Under the pieces are notes generated by a model. The model saw only the letters and a program-made list of their open reading frames with translations, was not told the origin of the DNA and did no database searches. From Lithospermum erythrorhizon (taxonomy: Eukaryota > Streptophyta > Magnoliopsida > Boraginales > Boraginaceae), in NCBI GenBank assembly GCA_019722365.1, contig JADFUC010000804.1, forward strand, positions 1 to 64,000: 64,000 nt of DNA. The letters run 5' to 3'. Shown in pieces: positions 36,789 through 47,900 of the stretch (its first letter is position 1; each line of letters opens with the position of its first letter). A program made the translations under genes and the position numbers.

Positions 36789-38570
36789 GATGCCACCTAG
36801 GGTTGAGTTGCATAGGCCTGACATCGTGTCAAGTGTAGTCGAGGTGGGAGTAGGTTTATAGGGAGGTACTAGGTTCGTGGTGACTAGCAGGCTGTGGCAG
36901 AGCCTGCGTTAGGGCGCTGACTATCACCGCTTATAGCCAGCCATGGGTCCGGGCAACAGAATGAGGAAGATGAGTATGAGGAGGTGGTAACACCTGCACT
37001 TCGCACACTTCCCCTGCTCAGCAGCAGGGATTGGGATCGCCAGAGTAGATTGTTTGATGCCTTCCTCGAAGCAACTCCAGATTTGGGGGGCGATGCTGAC
37101 ACCCGAGAAAGCCAAAGTGAGTTTCAAGGATATAGTGAGCATCCAGAGGGCCTATGGGGGATAGAAGAGGAGCAGGGTGACTTTCTCGCCACATCTCGAT
37201 TTCATGAAGGGCCGAGGATCGTGGCACTACGGAGAATTCCTTGAGGATGTGCGAGACAGCTATTGGTCAAGCGACTTGGAGGAGCCGCTAGGAGAACTTC
37301 GCCCGAGGTGCATAAGGACCGAGTAGAGCAAAGGAACTCCGACACGCATCGACAGGTGGTACATCTGCAGGAGGCCTAAGTGAGAAGAGACTCTTGGTGA
37401 GTTGTGTCTTCTTCTTCCGAGTGTATACCCAACCGGCGGCAGGGGCGATGTAGGCATTCTTAGACGGGCTCGAAAGGAGATTTGTACCCATTACGACTTG
37501 ACATCTTTCCAGAGTTTCCATGAGGTGAGGAATGCAGCATTTAAAATAGAGCGAGATGTAGCTGAGGTTCAGCGGGGTGGGGTGAAGAGAGGACTACGTA
37601 GATGATCGGGGTTATGAGGGTACTCTAGACGTAATTCCAGAGAACTTCCAACAAAGATCGACAGGTCGAGTCGGCACAAGGTTCCACTCACTTTCAACCG
37701 AGATTATCAGCAGTTGCGCCGGTGAGACCAGGTGGGTCACAAAGGGCTATGTCAAGCATGCCTGTGAGGGCCTAAATGCTTTCGATGTGGAGCGTTTAAG
37801 GCGTCCGAGATCATGGAGATGTGAAGAGGACGCACTGCTACTCGACAAGCAAAGGCCATTTTGTGAGTAGTTGTCCTATACAGGATGGGTGCTTACCCAC
37901 TGGCTCACTACTAGAGGAGGGTTTCAAGGAACCAGGTGGACGTCAAATTCTGTGGGCTTGTGTGTCAGCGGCCGCGATCACGTGGCCGGGTAAGAGCTAC
38001 GGTGGCCGCAGCAGACGGGTCGATCAATGCCATTACTCAGCAGGAGGCTCAGGATGCTCCCAGGGTGGTGACAGGTACCTTATTTATTTGTGATTTGCCT
38101 GCTAGAGTACTGTTTGATTCGGGGGCTACCCATTCCTTTATATCTCGAAACTATGCTAGAACTCTTCCCTTAAGTTATGATTTCCTGTCTATGCCTTTAC
38201 ATATTATGACCCCGGTAGGACGAGCGGTTGAGGTAGTCGAGGTTCTTAGAAATCGTCTGCTTGGGGTGGACCTATTACCTTTTGAGTTAGTAGTAGACTT
38301 TGGATTTAATCTAGGTAATGGCTCGTCAGTAAACATCATGTTGTGATAAATTGTCATCGGAAAGAAATCGGGTTCACTAGTCCCGAGTGGGGTTCAGGTT
38401 AGTTTTGGAGATGGGGAAAGTCATACCTTCCTGCTTGATTTCTATCCCCGAGTACTCAAGTTATTACAAAGTACGTAGGGGATACCGGGGTATTCATGGA
38501 CGCTGATAAAGAGGAGCCTGTTGGAGAATATCCGTGTCATGGTGGAGTTTGGAGATGTTATTCTAACTTT
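36789..38570 (+). pseudogene. Ty3/gypsy gag and aspartic protease remnant
   Basis: Starts ATGCCACCTAGGG (MPPRVE), typical of gypsy gag. A damaged zinc knuckle HCYSTSKGHFVSSCP (37,830-37,878) has lost the second Cys of CX2CX4HX4C. The protease is readable in one frame (37,936-38,346): GTLFICDLPARVLFDSGATHSFIS holds the DSGA active site in its usual gypsy context, followed by GVDLLPFELVVDFGFNL. The end, ENIRVMVEFGDV (about 38,524-38,560), resembles the VVREFPDVFP linker before RT. No RT, RNase H or integrase follows; at about 38,570-38,590 the sequence switches to pararetrovirus-like DNA. Confidence 0.8.
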
Positions 38571-38589
38571 AACCCAAAAATTTGTCGCA

Positions 38590-40390
38590 CAAGCCCGCTC
38601 GGGCGATGCCTGCATCAAAATGACTATAAACTTAAGGATAGACCAAATCTTAGTGTATCTATCACCAATAGAAGACACACAATATTGCTTAGCACACAGT
38701 CACCAACTCCGTAAGAAGACGCTGCCTTCGAAAAATGAGGACGACTAAGCATGCATATTCCTCGTCAAATATAAATAAACCAAAAGTGATATCTACAGTT
38801 AAAAAATAAATAAATAAATAAAAAATAAAATTATCTCAGATCTCCTCTTCAGAGGAGTCAACAGCAAACTGCCTCAAGACATGATATATCTTATACTCTA
38901 CGAGTATAATCTTTCCAAAGACAGATCGGTTTGTTCATTAACTCCGCCACTCCATGGAACAAATTAATACATAAAAAAGCAATATCACCAAAATGATTGG
39001 AAAAATAATGGTAGATATGCAAACTAAAGCATTACGTATAGTGACAAGATGCAACGGTGGAGTCGCGTAATAAAATCATAAATCAAGGAAAACCCGGCAA
39101 AAGACACAAAGAAAAGACATTTACGGAAAAGGCGGAAGATGCCGACAAAATCATAAATCAAGGAATTTTTCACCGAAAGTGTGGACAAAAGCAAATAAAT
39201 AGACTCCACTAAAAAGATGATTTAATAAAGAAAGGCCAAAAACTATAGTCTGATAGATTATTTGTGGCCCCTTTATTTCTAAAAATTGTATAATGACCTT
39301 TACTTCATCTATAAAATAAGTGGTTAGAGAATTTATAAGCGTACGCAGTGTCATTTTAGATCTCTAGCAAATTAAAATTTTCTGGGCCAGAAAATCATTC
39401 TCAAAACATTGTATTCAAATTCCAATTTAATCTCAATAATATTGTGAAGTTTCAACACGCTTTTAATTTTCCATACGTTTTCTCTTATTTTCATATATGT
39501 TTTGTTTAAATATTAAATTTTGCATATCTAATTATTGCACCCTTCGACATTTCCATTCATCAATCTGTATGAGAAACAATATTACAAGAATGATTTCTAT
39601 CCTTTCAAATTTCACAACGGTTAATCGAAAATCTTAGAAATGAACTAAATATTTTAGAAAAAGATTTTGGGAATTGACAAACAATATTACAAGAATGATT
39701 TCTATGCTTCTCACAATCTAGAGAGGAGAAATTGATTTTTCAAAAACTTCTTGAACTAAAGAAAAAAGATTCAAGAAAATTTTTATGACTTCATATCTAC
39801 AAAAAAAATCAAAATATTATTTTCAAAAACTTCTTGAACCAGAGAAAAGAGATTCAAGAAAATTTTTATGATTTCATATCTATAGAAAAAATACAAATAT
39901 TATATTTCGATTGGTTTGAAATATATGCTTCTCAAAATCAAATTCATTATCCTTTCAAAATTTCATACACCTATAACAAAAAAGGAAAAGAAACCTATGT
40001 GGAGACTCGAGGATGTCACCATCGTGAGAAACGTAACATCCACCTCTTAGGAAAATAGCATGTACTTATACGGCATGCAAGCTGCCAATTAAACGCTAAT
40101 TAGCACCCTAAAAATCTAATCGATCATATCATTCTAATACTAAGAACATAATTGCTCAAAAATACTTTTAGTAATGGCCACCCAATACACAGTAGCCAAC
40201 TTTCTAGAATTGAGAAACATTTATTAAAACCAAATACTCAGCCTTTCGAATCTAATCCGATATCAAAACAACAACCTATTTTTAAACCCTTTCAAATCTC
40301 TAAAAGAAGTCAATTAGAAATCCAAAATAATCGAAATGAATTTATAACAGAACTAAAATCTCAAATAGAAAGAATAAACTTTCTACACTC
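38590..40390 (+). mobile_element. Left arm of the pararetrovirus-like inverted repeat
   Basis: Reverse-complement relative of 44,150-47,110. Shared landmarks in order: ATGACTATAAACTTA (38,619), the GATATCTACAGT block (38,789), ATGATATATCTTATAC (38,881), a doubled AAAATCATAAATCAAGG (39,072 and 39,147), GGCCAAAAACTATAGTCTGATAGATTATTTGTGGCC (39,235), a TATA box, and the coding stretch ending CAAATAGAAAGAATAAACT (40,386). It lacks about 1.1-1.2 kb found in the right arm (junction near 39,555-39,590), which removes the N-terminal coding part. Confidence 0.75.
39306..39320 (+). promoter_or_regulatory. Pararetrovirus-like TATA box (left arm)
   Basis: CATCTATAAAATAAG, 15 bases, about 145 bases downstream of the second doubled repeat unit. 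It aligns with CATCTATAAAAGGAGG on the minus strand at 46,405-46,421. Confidence 0.5.
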
Positions 40391-40394
40391 GTAA
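39834..40394 (+). pseudogene. Caulimoviridae-like polyprotein fragment (left arm)
   Basis: Broken coding region of an old endogenous pararetrovirus-like sequence. Frames at 39,834-40,058 (FEIYASQNQIHYPFK) and 40,152-40,394 (QLSRIEKHLLKPNTQPFE, then a Lys/Gln-rich, Asn-rich stretch) match the right-arm minus-strand frame at 44,301-44,600 in order. They are separated by frameshifts and a short deletion. The family assignment is by general resemblance to the movement-protein/downstream linker part of caulimovirid polyproteins and is tentative. Confidence 0.45.
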
Positions 40395-40498
40395 GCTATC
40401 GCTTAGTTAGCTTTTATCATTTCCATACCAACAATTGGCTTTATTGATCTCGGTATCGTAAAAACTTATCAACAAAGATGCTTGCTGCACTCCCTTTC

Positions 40499-42837
40499 AG
40501 GAAATAACCCGTTCCGTATAGGCATTATTTTAATATTATTCTTGTTGTTCGATCGAGTGTTGTATTATAATTTGTGTCGGATAGTAATAATGTCGTTGAA
40601 AGTGGATAATATTATCGGGGGTGTATAAAGTTTATGTTCGAAAGTTATGCTTGTGTTGTTAAACCGAGAAGAGAAATTAAACCGTAAACCAACGGAGACT
40701 AAAACACAACTCTAGAAATATCTTTCACCAACTCCAACATCATTCATCATCATCCAAAAATCCCCAAACCCCCTTTTCTCCCTAAGGAAGGCCGAAACCC
40801 CCCTATTCACCCCAAACCTTGAAATTTTTTTCATTTTCTTGGTGGAATCTTGTTGCAATTTACTCCATAATCTTGTTCTTCATCTCTTGATTATCTAAGG
40901 TATGTTTTTAATCTTCAAATTCGACATTGGGAGCTATAGCCTAATTCATTTTTATAAGTTTGACTTTTGTTTACTTTTTATGATTGGGGTTTTGAGACTT
41001 TAAAATGGTAGAGAGATGTATCATCTAAGCTTGGATTATGTGGCAGTTAGTGATCATAATCGATTTTGGGGTTGAAATGTGTTGAATAAGTTAGCTGACT
41101 TTAGGTTGATTTTTCTTAAATCACTTTTACGTTGTAAAGTATGTTAATGGACTTTAATAGAGATGTGTTTTGGGTATAAGTTGAGACTTTTGTTTGGTTG
41201 GTAGAGAATAGGTTGATATAAGTCATGTTTAGCACGTATTTGGGTTTTTTGGAATTAAGGTTGTTAATAACGGGTATATTAGTTTCGAAGTCGATTTTTG
41301 GGTTAGAGGTTGCCAGTGTTGGCGCAGGTTGAAGCGGAGGCCGATCGGGACGGGGGGTGTTATGGTTGAAATTTCGCTGCTTTTAATTGTCATGTAAACA
41401 CAATTAGTGATCTATTACCTAAATTTAAATAATTTGTTACTAAAACGGGTCAGAAGTTAGAAATCAATTGGGAATCGGAGTTATTATGGTAGTAAGTAGT
41501 AATTGTTTTGTTCGGGTATTTTTGGTTAGGTTTAGCCATGAGAAAAGAACAACGTGACTAAATAGGCGAGGCGTGATTTCATTATTAGCCAAGGTGAGTA
41601 TTTAGCTCACGGATGTAAATTAACTTACTTAATCATGTAATATGTGAACGTGGTATAATTTGTGTTGAATTGTGAGTGTCAATATGACTTGCTGAGTTGT
41701 GTATGTGGTTTCGCTTGAATTGTGTAGGCATTTTGGAAGTCAAGTTGAGTTGAATTCGACGCTGGCGCCAGGTCAGTTTTTAGTCATTCTGGTGTTTTCA
41801 GCGCTTTGTGGTCGCCGCGTAGATGAGTCGTATTATCCGCATTTACCTTTATACTTCGGTATACGGGGCGTATTTGCTTTGTACCTCGTTACGATTCGTG
41901 ATAGCTTACGTCGACGGCATAAGTTCCTCCCCCAGGTCGAGGTTGATTATATGCGCATTTGTCAGAAAAACCGGATTTATATCGAGTTGATTGGCGCTTT
42001 ACTGAAGTCGATCGAGCCGACGAGTTGATAGAATTAAGCGAGTTGACTGGTGTTTAGTCATGATCGAGTAGCATCACAGTTGTTGACAGCTGGGTGGACT
42101 CCGCCGATTAGTTGTCTAGCTGCGATGTCGCATTTGGTTTCTGCTGATGAGCAGAGTCGAGAAGTTGTCAGTATTATTACAGCTTTTATTGAAATGTGCA
42201 CGTTGGTTGTTATTTCCATTATTTTGAATGTTTATGAGTAGTGACGAATTTATGAACATATGAACCGGATAGTGAATCAAGTATTAACTTCATAACACGA
42301 TCTTAAGTTGAAACATATCATGTACTCACTATCTATTTTATGTGGATTAACTACTTTATTACACCGTATGTGATTGGGGATTACTTTTACTCTGAGGTAT
42401 ATATTCACTAAGCCGCTAGCCTTACACCCTTTTCATGGGCATTTTCAATGCTAGGTCGGAGAAGCGGCACAGATCGCTTTCGGCCTGCTCGAGCGACGTG
42501 CCTAGAGCTCAGTGAATGGTAGCGCTTGATCCTCACAAATTTCGTTGTTTTGGATTGTATCGGTTGTTTATATTGTTGTTATTTTGATTTCTAGCTATTG
42601 TATGTTGATATTTCAGACAGGGAGATTATTTTATATTGGTTGTTATTGTATGGTTAGGAAACATCACGATGGATTCTTTTATAAAATTGTTCTTGTCCGT
42701 TGTATATTGTTCATAGGGTTATTTCTGTGATTGTGTGTCTTTTTAAATTGGGTCATCCATCGACGGTGACTCTAGTTTCCGTGATATGGAATTTACTCTA
42801 ACGCCGTGGGCGCATTTACGTGGGGCGGGTCGTGACA
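40499..42837 (+). mobile_element. Gypsy-type solo LTR inside the inverted repeat
   Basis: A 2,339-base LTR, nearly the same length as the solo LTR at 23,595 (2,332). It starts AGGAAATAACCCG (TG start mutated) and ends GGGTCGTGACA. It shares the CTCCCTAAGGAAGGCCGAAACCC block (40,778) and TAAGGTATG after it. Probable target duplication CTTTC (40,494-40,498) / CTTTG (42,838-42,842), 4 of 5 bases. No internal coding region. Confidence 0.75.
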
Positions 42838-44150
42838 CTTTGATTCGAATGACAAAGATTTAACTAAGATCTCAAATAGAAAGAATAAACTTTTCTACAA
42901 CATCAAAAGCTTATCAAGCTGGCCTATGATAAGTCTAAACTTATAAACTTATCAATTTGGAGTTCCCTAATTTGTTTATTTAGTCTGCAATATTCCGAGA
43001 TACGCCCTCATCAAGGCTATAACAAGTAATATCTCTTGTTTTACTTGTTCTTTCTTTTACGCTGGGATTATATTTGGGTTTCTTTTGTTGTTATCGCTTT
43101 TTCTCGCTTTCTTTTATGATATTTTTTATGCTTTGATTTATAAGATGATTTTTTGGGATATGTGCTAGTGGATTTACAAGTACCATCACAAAGTTTTAAA
43201 TTAGTGCTTATATCAAATTATTTGCAAAAAGAACCAAGTTCTTTTTTGGTTCTCTTTAATTACCATTTTAAGTGTTTTTGGAGTTTTAGGTCTCGAAGGC
43301 ATTTTCTATCTTCCCTGCTGGGTTAGCTTTAGTTCTTCGTGAGGTAAATTTGGAATATGAATCGGGGTTCATGTTCTTTTTATTCTATTCCTAACTCTTT
43401 TCCTAAAAGTGTAGTAACCCGTTAGCGAATTTTTCTTTTCCGTGAAGGCCGTTACTCGCCTTATATGACGCTGCCGGTGCTGCACTAAGATACCATCGAG
43501 ATTGCCAAGCTTTTTATATTTTAAATTTGATAGTAGCTCGAACATTCTTATCTTTTATGTAAGGATCACCTATAAACGGTAGATACGGTGAGAATTAATC
43601 GACACGCACGTATACCTCTCCTAATTCATCTATGTTGGTATTCCTTCATCAACAATTCTGATGGATTCTAAAATCTCTTTCTTGTCGTTGTGGAAATCCC
43701 ATCATCCTTCGATCCGTCCCGTGAAGCTCAAGAATGAGAAGTTCGCTATGGCTTTTCTAATGTATGAATTCTGTTTGTAGCATTAGATGCCATAGTTACT
43801 TGTTGTAATAAATCGGTATTCTATATTCTACCATCCTGGCCAATATTCAATTCATAAAGGGACGGTGCTTTTATAATTTGGTTCTATGTATTTATTAAGT
43901 ATACTTTCTACCTGAGATCCTCGTGTCGATAAAGCGCACTATGTCTTTGGGAGTTGTGAGGGTGTATTTTTCAAATGTATTTTTATAATTTGCTTATTAC
44001 TTGTGTCGCTATCAATATTCTCATCGTCTCGACGGTATTCCGAGGACGCCATCATATTTTTGTGAGGCTTCAAGAAGATTTACTGGGTGTTTGTGAATTT
44101 TGTTTTGTTGTGGGTATCAGAACGATAGAACAACTAAATACGAAAGCTGA
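42838..44150. other. Central spacer of the inverted repeat
   Basis: 42,855-42,905 is a second plus-strand copy of the arm end (ATCTCAAATAGAAAGAATAAACT). The remaining 1.2 kb is single copy, T-rich and without a recognised gene. Confidence 0.5.
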
Positions 44151-44300
44151 GGGCGAGAAAAAGTTTATTCTTTCTATTTGAGATCTTAGTTCTGTTATAA
44201 ATTCATTTCGATTATTTTGGATGTCTAATTGACTTCTTTTAGAGATTTGAAATGGTTTAAAAATCGGTTGTTGTTTTGATATCGGATTAAATTCGGAAGG

Positions 44301-44600
44301 CTAAGTATTTGGTTTTAATAAATGTTTCTCAATTCTAGAAAGTTGGGTACCTATTGTATTTAGGTGGGCATTACTAAAATTATTTTGGGCAATTATCTTC
44401 TTAGTATTAGAGATGATATCATCAGTTATATTTTTAAAAGGTGCTAATTCAACGTTTAATTCAACGCTTGCATCTCCATATGGCTGTACTATTTTCCTAA
44501 GAGGCGGATGTTCTGTTTCTACGATGGTACCATCCTCGAGTCTCCACATAGGTTTCTTTTTCCTTTTTGTTATGGGTGCTATGAAATTTTTGAAAGGATA
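44301..44600 (-). pseudogene. Caulimoviridae-like polyprotein fragment (right arm, downstream)
   Basis: Open minus-strand frame reading MWRLEDGTIVETEHPPL, then VELNVELAPFKNI and IGTQLSRIEKHLLKP. Upstream in other frames are FEIYASQNQIHYPFK-like sequences. It matches the left-arm pieces at 39,900-40,250 but keeps the central part lost there. Type of domain: probably the segment after the movement protein in a caulimovirid polyprotein. Not complete and not intact. Confidence 0.45.
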
Positions 44601-45638
44601 ATGAATTTGATTTTGAGAAGCATATATTTCAAACCAATGGAAAAATAATATTTCAATTTTTTCTGTAGATATGAAATCTTAAAATTTTTCTTGAATCTTT
44701 TTTCTCTGATTCAAAAAGGTTTTGAAAAATTAATTTCTCGTCTCTAGATTGTGAGAAGCATAGAAATTATTCTTGTAATATTGTTTGTCAATTTAAAAAT
44801 CTTTTTCTAAAACATTTAGTTCATTTCTATTTTCGCATCACGAGTCATGAGGCTGGAGGTGAATATTCTTGGTGATCTGTTTGCTTGTATAGGTTTTGGA
44901 ATTCTCGTATAATCACCGTCTGAATATGTTACTCAGATATTCGAGGTTGTGTACCTATGTTTCAGAAGCTGAATATTTATAACGTATGTATCTCGGTAGA
45001 TTCTTTTTCAAGATCTATAAGAGAAGTCAAGTAGATCTATCATCACTTCTAAAGCTTCTGCTTCTTTTAGTGAATGCAAGTTTTATACTTCCATCATCAT
45101 ACTGGGTTACCTTGTTTAAACTAGTATTAGGTGAAGAAGGATTTTCTTGGTTCTTGGAAAGGGTTCCTTCTAAATGCCATTCATTTGCAATGATATGTCG
45201 ACCATTTATTGATTCGAATGATAGTATTTGACCTAGATAAGTCTATCTAAAGGAAAAGGGTTTCTCCTTTGTTAGTTATTTTTTGGCTTTTAAATTTGGA
45301 ACCAAAGTAACGATGAATTGCAGACTCTATATATTATGGCTAAGGTGAATAGATCCTTTAAGGATTTGTAATTATGTGTTTTAGAAGGTGTTAAATAACT
45401 TAAAATATTCTAGTCATTTAATGATATGGATAAGTTTCGATAACAATCAAAAGATATCGGTCCACTACATGTATTCTCGATTCAACAGAATCGGTGGCAT
45501 GGGCCCGTAATCGCGAACTGAAGCATCTCTAGGACCTATTATGTGTATTTAAACCTTTCTTTTGTTAAAGGTTTAAAGCCTACTTGAACGAGGCCTATGT
45601 GTATAATTAAATTTCTTTTTTCTTTGTTTTACAAGAGA

Positions 45639-45923
45639 TTATTTAAATAACAATTGAATAGTTTCGAAAGGGCCCGATATTTGGATATCACGCTCTTTCG
45701 TTTTTATAGAGTAGTCTGTTTTAAATATTCTTTTCCAATCAATTTTATAGATTTGATTTTTATGTACTTTAGGCATTTTCCAGTTATATATGGATTCTTC
45801 AAAGTTTTCGATAGTATATTCTTGAGAATTTATTACTCTCTTATTATCTAAAGTTAAGTCAGCAGATTGAACCAAATACTTTAACGCTTCGAAGCATGGT
45901 TTAATCAGAGATTTATTTGCCAT
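45639..45923 (-). pseudogene. Caulimoviridae-like N-terminal (movement-protein-like) fragment
   Basis: A 94-residue minus-strand frame starting MANKSLIKP and containing YNWKMPKVHKNQIYKIDWK and KERDIQISGPFE. It begins about 490 bases after a TATA box on the same strand. It resembles the first part of a pararetrovirus polyprotein/movement protein; I could not verify this. It ends at a stop, and downstream coding resumes only in pieces. The left arm lacks this segment entirely. Confidence 0.4.
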
Positions 45924-46050
45924 GATTTACAACTAGTTTATCCGAAATTTAAAAGACTCAAAGGCTTCAACGCTTTCATTATGAACAAAAAGATCTATTT
46001 AATATAATTTCATTCTTCTTCGGTCATATCGAATCTCTTTAATCAAAGGG

Positions 46051-46270
46051 TACAACAAATAATCGAAGGGTGCAATAAATAGATATGCAAAATTAAATAT
46101 TTAAACAAAACATATAGAAAAAATAAAAGAAAACATATGGCAAAATAAAAGATTGATGGTGCAACAAATAATCAAATGGTGCAATAAATAGATATGTAAA
46201 ATTAAATATTTAAACAAAATATATAGTAAAAATAAAAGAAAATATATGGCAAAATAAAAGATTAATGTTT
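46051..46270 (-). repeat. Tandem repeat, 109-base period, in the pararetrovirus-like leader
   Basis: Two copies of ACAACAAATAATC.AA.GGTGCAATAAATAGATATG.AAAATTAAATATTTAAAC... start at 46,052 and 46,161. They are about 95 percent alike by eye, so younger than the arms' divergence. Confidence 0.85.
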
Positions 46271-46408
46271 GAAACTTACACATATTTAGATCTCGTAAAT
46301 TGGAATTTGGATACAATGTTTGAGAATGATTTTCTGCTAGCGAATTTTGGCTGCTAGAAGATCTAATTTTTTTTTTTTTTGCTTGTTTCCCTAAGTTCTC
46401 TAACCCCT

Positions 46409-46420
46409 CCTTTTATAGAT
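46409..46420 (-). promoter_or_regulatory. Pararetrovirus-like TATA box (right arm, minus strand)
   Basis: Minus strand reads ATCTATAAAAGG. Two copies of a TTGATTTATGATTTTGT word lie 150-250 bases upstream, the same layout as the left arm. Confidence 0.55.
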
Positions 46421-46568
46421 GGAAGTCGGGGTCATTATACAATTTTTAGAAATAAAAGGGGGCCACAAATAATCTATCAGACTACAGTTTTTTGGCCTTT
46501 GTTGTAGAATCAACTTTTTGTAGTGGGTACACTGTTTGCTTTTGTCCCTTACTTTCGGTTGAAAATTC

Positions 46569-46662
46569 CTTGATTTATGATTTTGTCGGCCAACTCACCA
46601 CTTCATCATGTCTTTTGGCCGCAGGTCGCCAAGCTTCTTCTTTGATTTATGATTTTGTGGGA
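46569..46662. repeat. Doubled promoter-proximal word (right arm)
   Basis: CTTGATTTATGATTTTGTCGG (46,569) and TTTGATTTATGATTTTGTGGG (46,641), 72 bases apart. The left arm has the reverse complement twice, 75 bases apart (39,072 and 39,147). Confidence 0.8.
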
Positions 46663-47110
46663 CAAATTTCACCATTTATTATGTCTTTTGTCGTGGTAAT
46701 CGCCAGCTGCATATCTTCTTTGTATTTTTATTCCATTGTTTTTTTCCAATCATTTTGATATTGCTTTAATTTGTTCCATAGGTGGCAGGTTAAAGAACAA
46801 GCCGGGCCGCTTTTTGGAAAATTTTTACTCGTAGCAGTATAAGATATATCATGCTCCTGAAAAGGCTTACACTCCCTCGCGTTAAGAAGGAGATGCGGAT
46901 AATTTTTTTTTAATTTTTTATTTTAAGTGTAGATATCACTTTTTGCTTTATTTATATTTTTGAGAATATACCATAACAGCTGCCCCCATTTCGTTTTCTT
47001 TTGCAAGGTTACGACTGTGGCCGAGCTTGACGCTGCGGTTTTCTATTAGTGATAGATCCGCTTAGATTTGGCCCATATAAGTTTATACTCATTTTGGTCC
47101 GTCAAGCCGC

Positions 47111-47900
47111 CCGTGGCTCACATGATGCATTGGGGTTAAAAATAACGCCATTGGAAGAGGTTGGATCTTCTTTGGATCAAACTTGATCAGATGAGATATT
47201 GTATTCCATGCATTGTATTTTTTCCACCATCGAACTTTGAATCTTCTAATAAGTCCGGGGACATTTCTTTCTTGCATGTGGAAATCAATTTCCCAAGCAA
47301 ATACCCAAGGGACAAAGAAACGGGAACAAAAGGAGAATAAAGGTGAAATTTTTTTCTCTTCTTCTGGGATTTTGAATTGATTTGAGAAACTGTGGAATGA
47401 CTCATATGCTTGCTTTGGGAGTATCTCAAGGACTAGGCCAAGATTCTTCCATTGTACGAACCAATATGGAATGTCTTTTTGGATTAAATTTTGTGAAGTA
47501 TATAAGCCATGAGTGGCTCATATTTCTCGATTGGACGTAGAATGTATTATACCAAGCTTGTTGGTAATCCTAAGAAGCTGAAATAGGCAGCTGGAGGCTT
47601 TTCCGTCTCTACATCTGAATCCTCTAGGAATTTCCAATTTTGTGATAGGTCTGAACCCCATTGTTGAGAGTTTAAAACTTTATTATTTTATGTGTAGAAA
47701 ATCCTTGACGGTATGGGAGCCGCTTAGTAAGAAATTATGAGTTATTTCAACTGAGTGAGTTTAACAAGATATTCTCATAATATTCTCTTTGTTTTTCAAG
47801 AGTCCTGCTGTTTAAACCACATACTGTAGGACATTTTTAAAAGTGTTTGAATAGATTCAAGTAGAGCATGATTGCTCAACCTAACAATATTTCAAAATCC
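47111..47900 (-). pseudogene. Caulimoviridae-like internal polyprotein fragment
   Basis: Minus-strand pieces read AAYFSFLGLPTSLV (about 47,570-47,610), IEKYEPLMAYIL (about 47,500-47,540), NSKSQKKRKKF (about 47,340) and VPGLIRRFKVRWWKKYN (about 47,212-47,265). The RRFxVxWW.KYN pattern followed by a charged tail occurs in plant pararetrovirus polyproteins in the region around the coat protein, to my recollection. Several frame changes. It joins the right arm at about 47,110. Confidence 0.4.

Larger units (their letters stand above)
44150..47110 (-). mobile_element. Right arm of the pararetrovirus-like inverted repeat
   Basis: Minus-strand copy of the element in the left arm, longer and better preserved. 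On the minus strand the order is: leader/enhancer repeats, TATA box (46,409-46,420), transcribed leader with a 109-base tandem repeat, ORF start at 45,923, and downstream coding to 44,160. The two arms converge, pointing toward the spacer at 42,838-44,150. Confidence 0.75.

Noticed and set aside
36984..37605. Several overlapping open frames on both strands
   Set aside because: They are frames of one decayed gypsy gag; only the protease frame (37,936-38,346) shows recognisable motifs.
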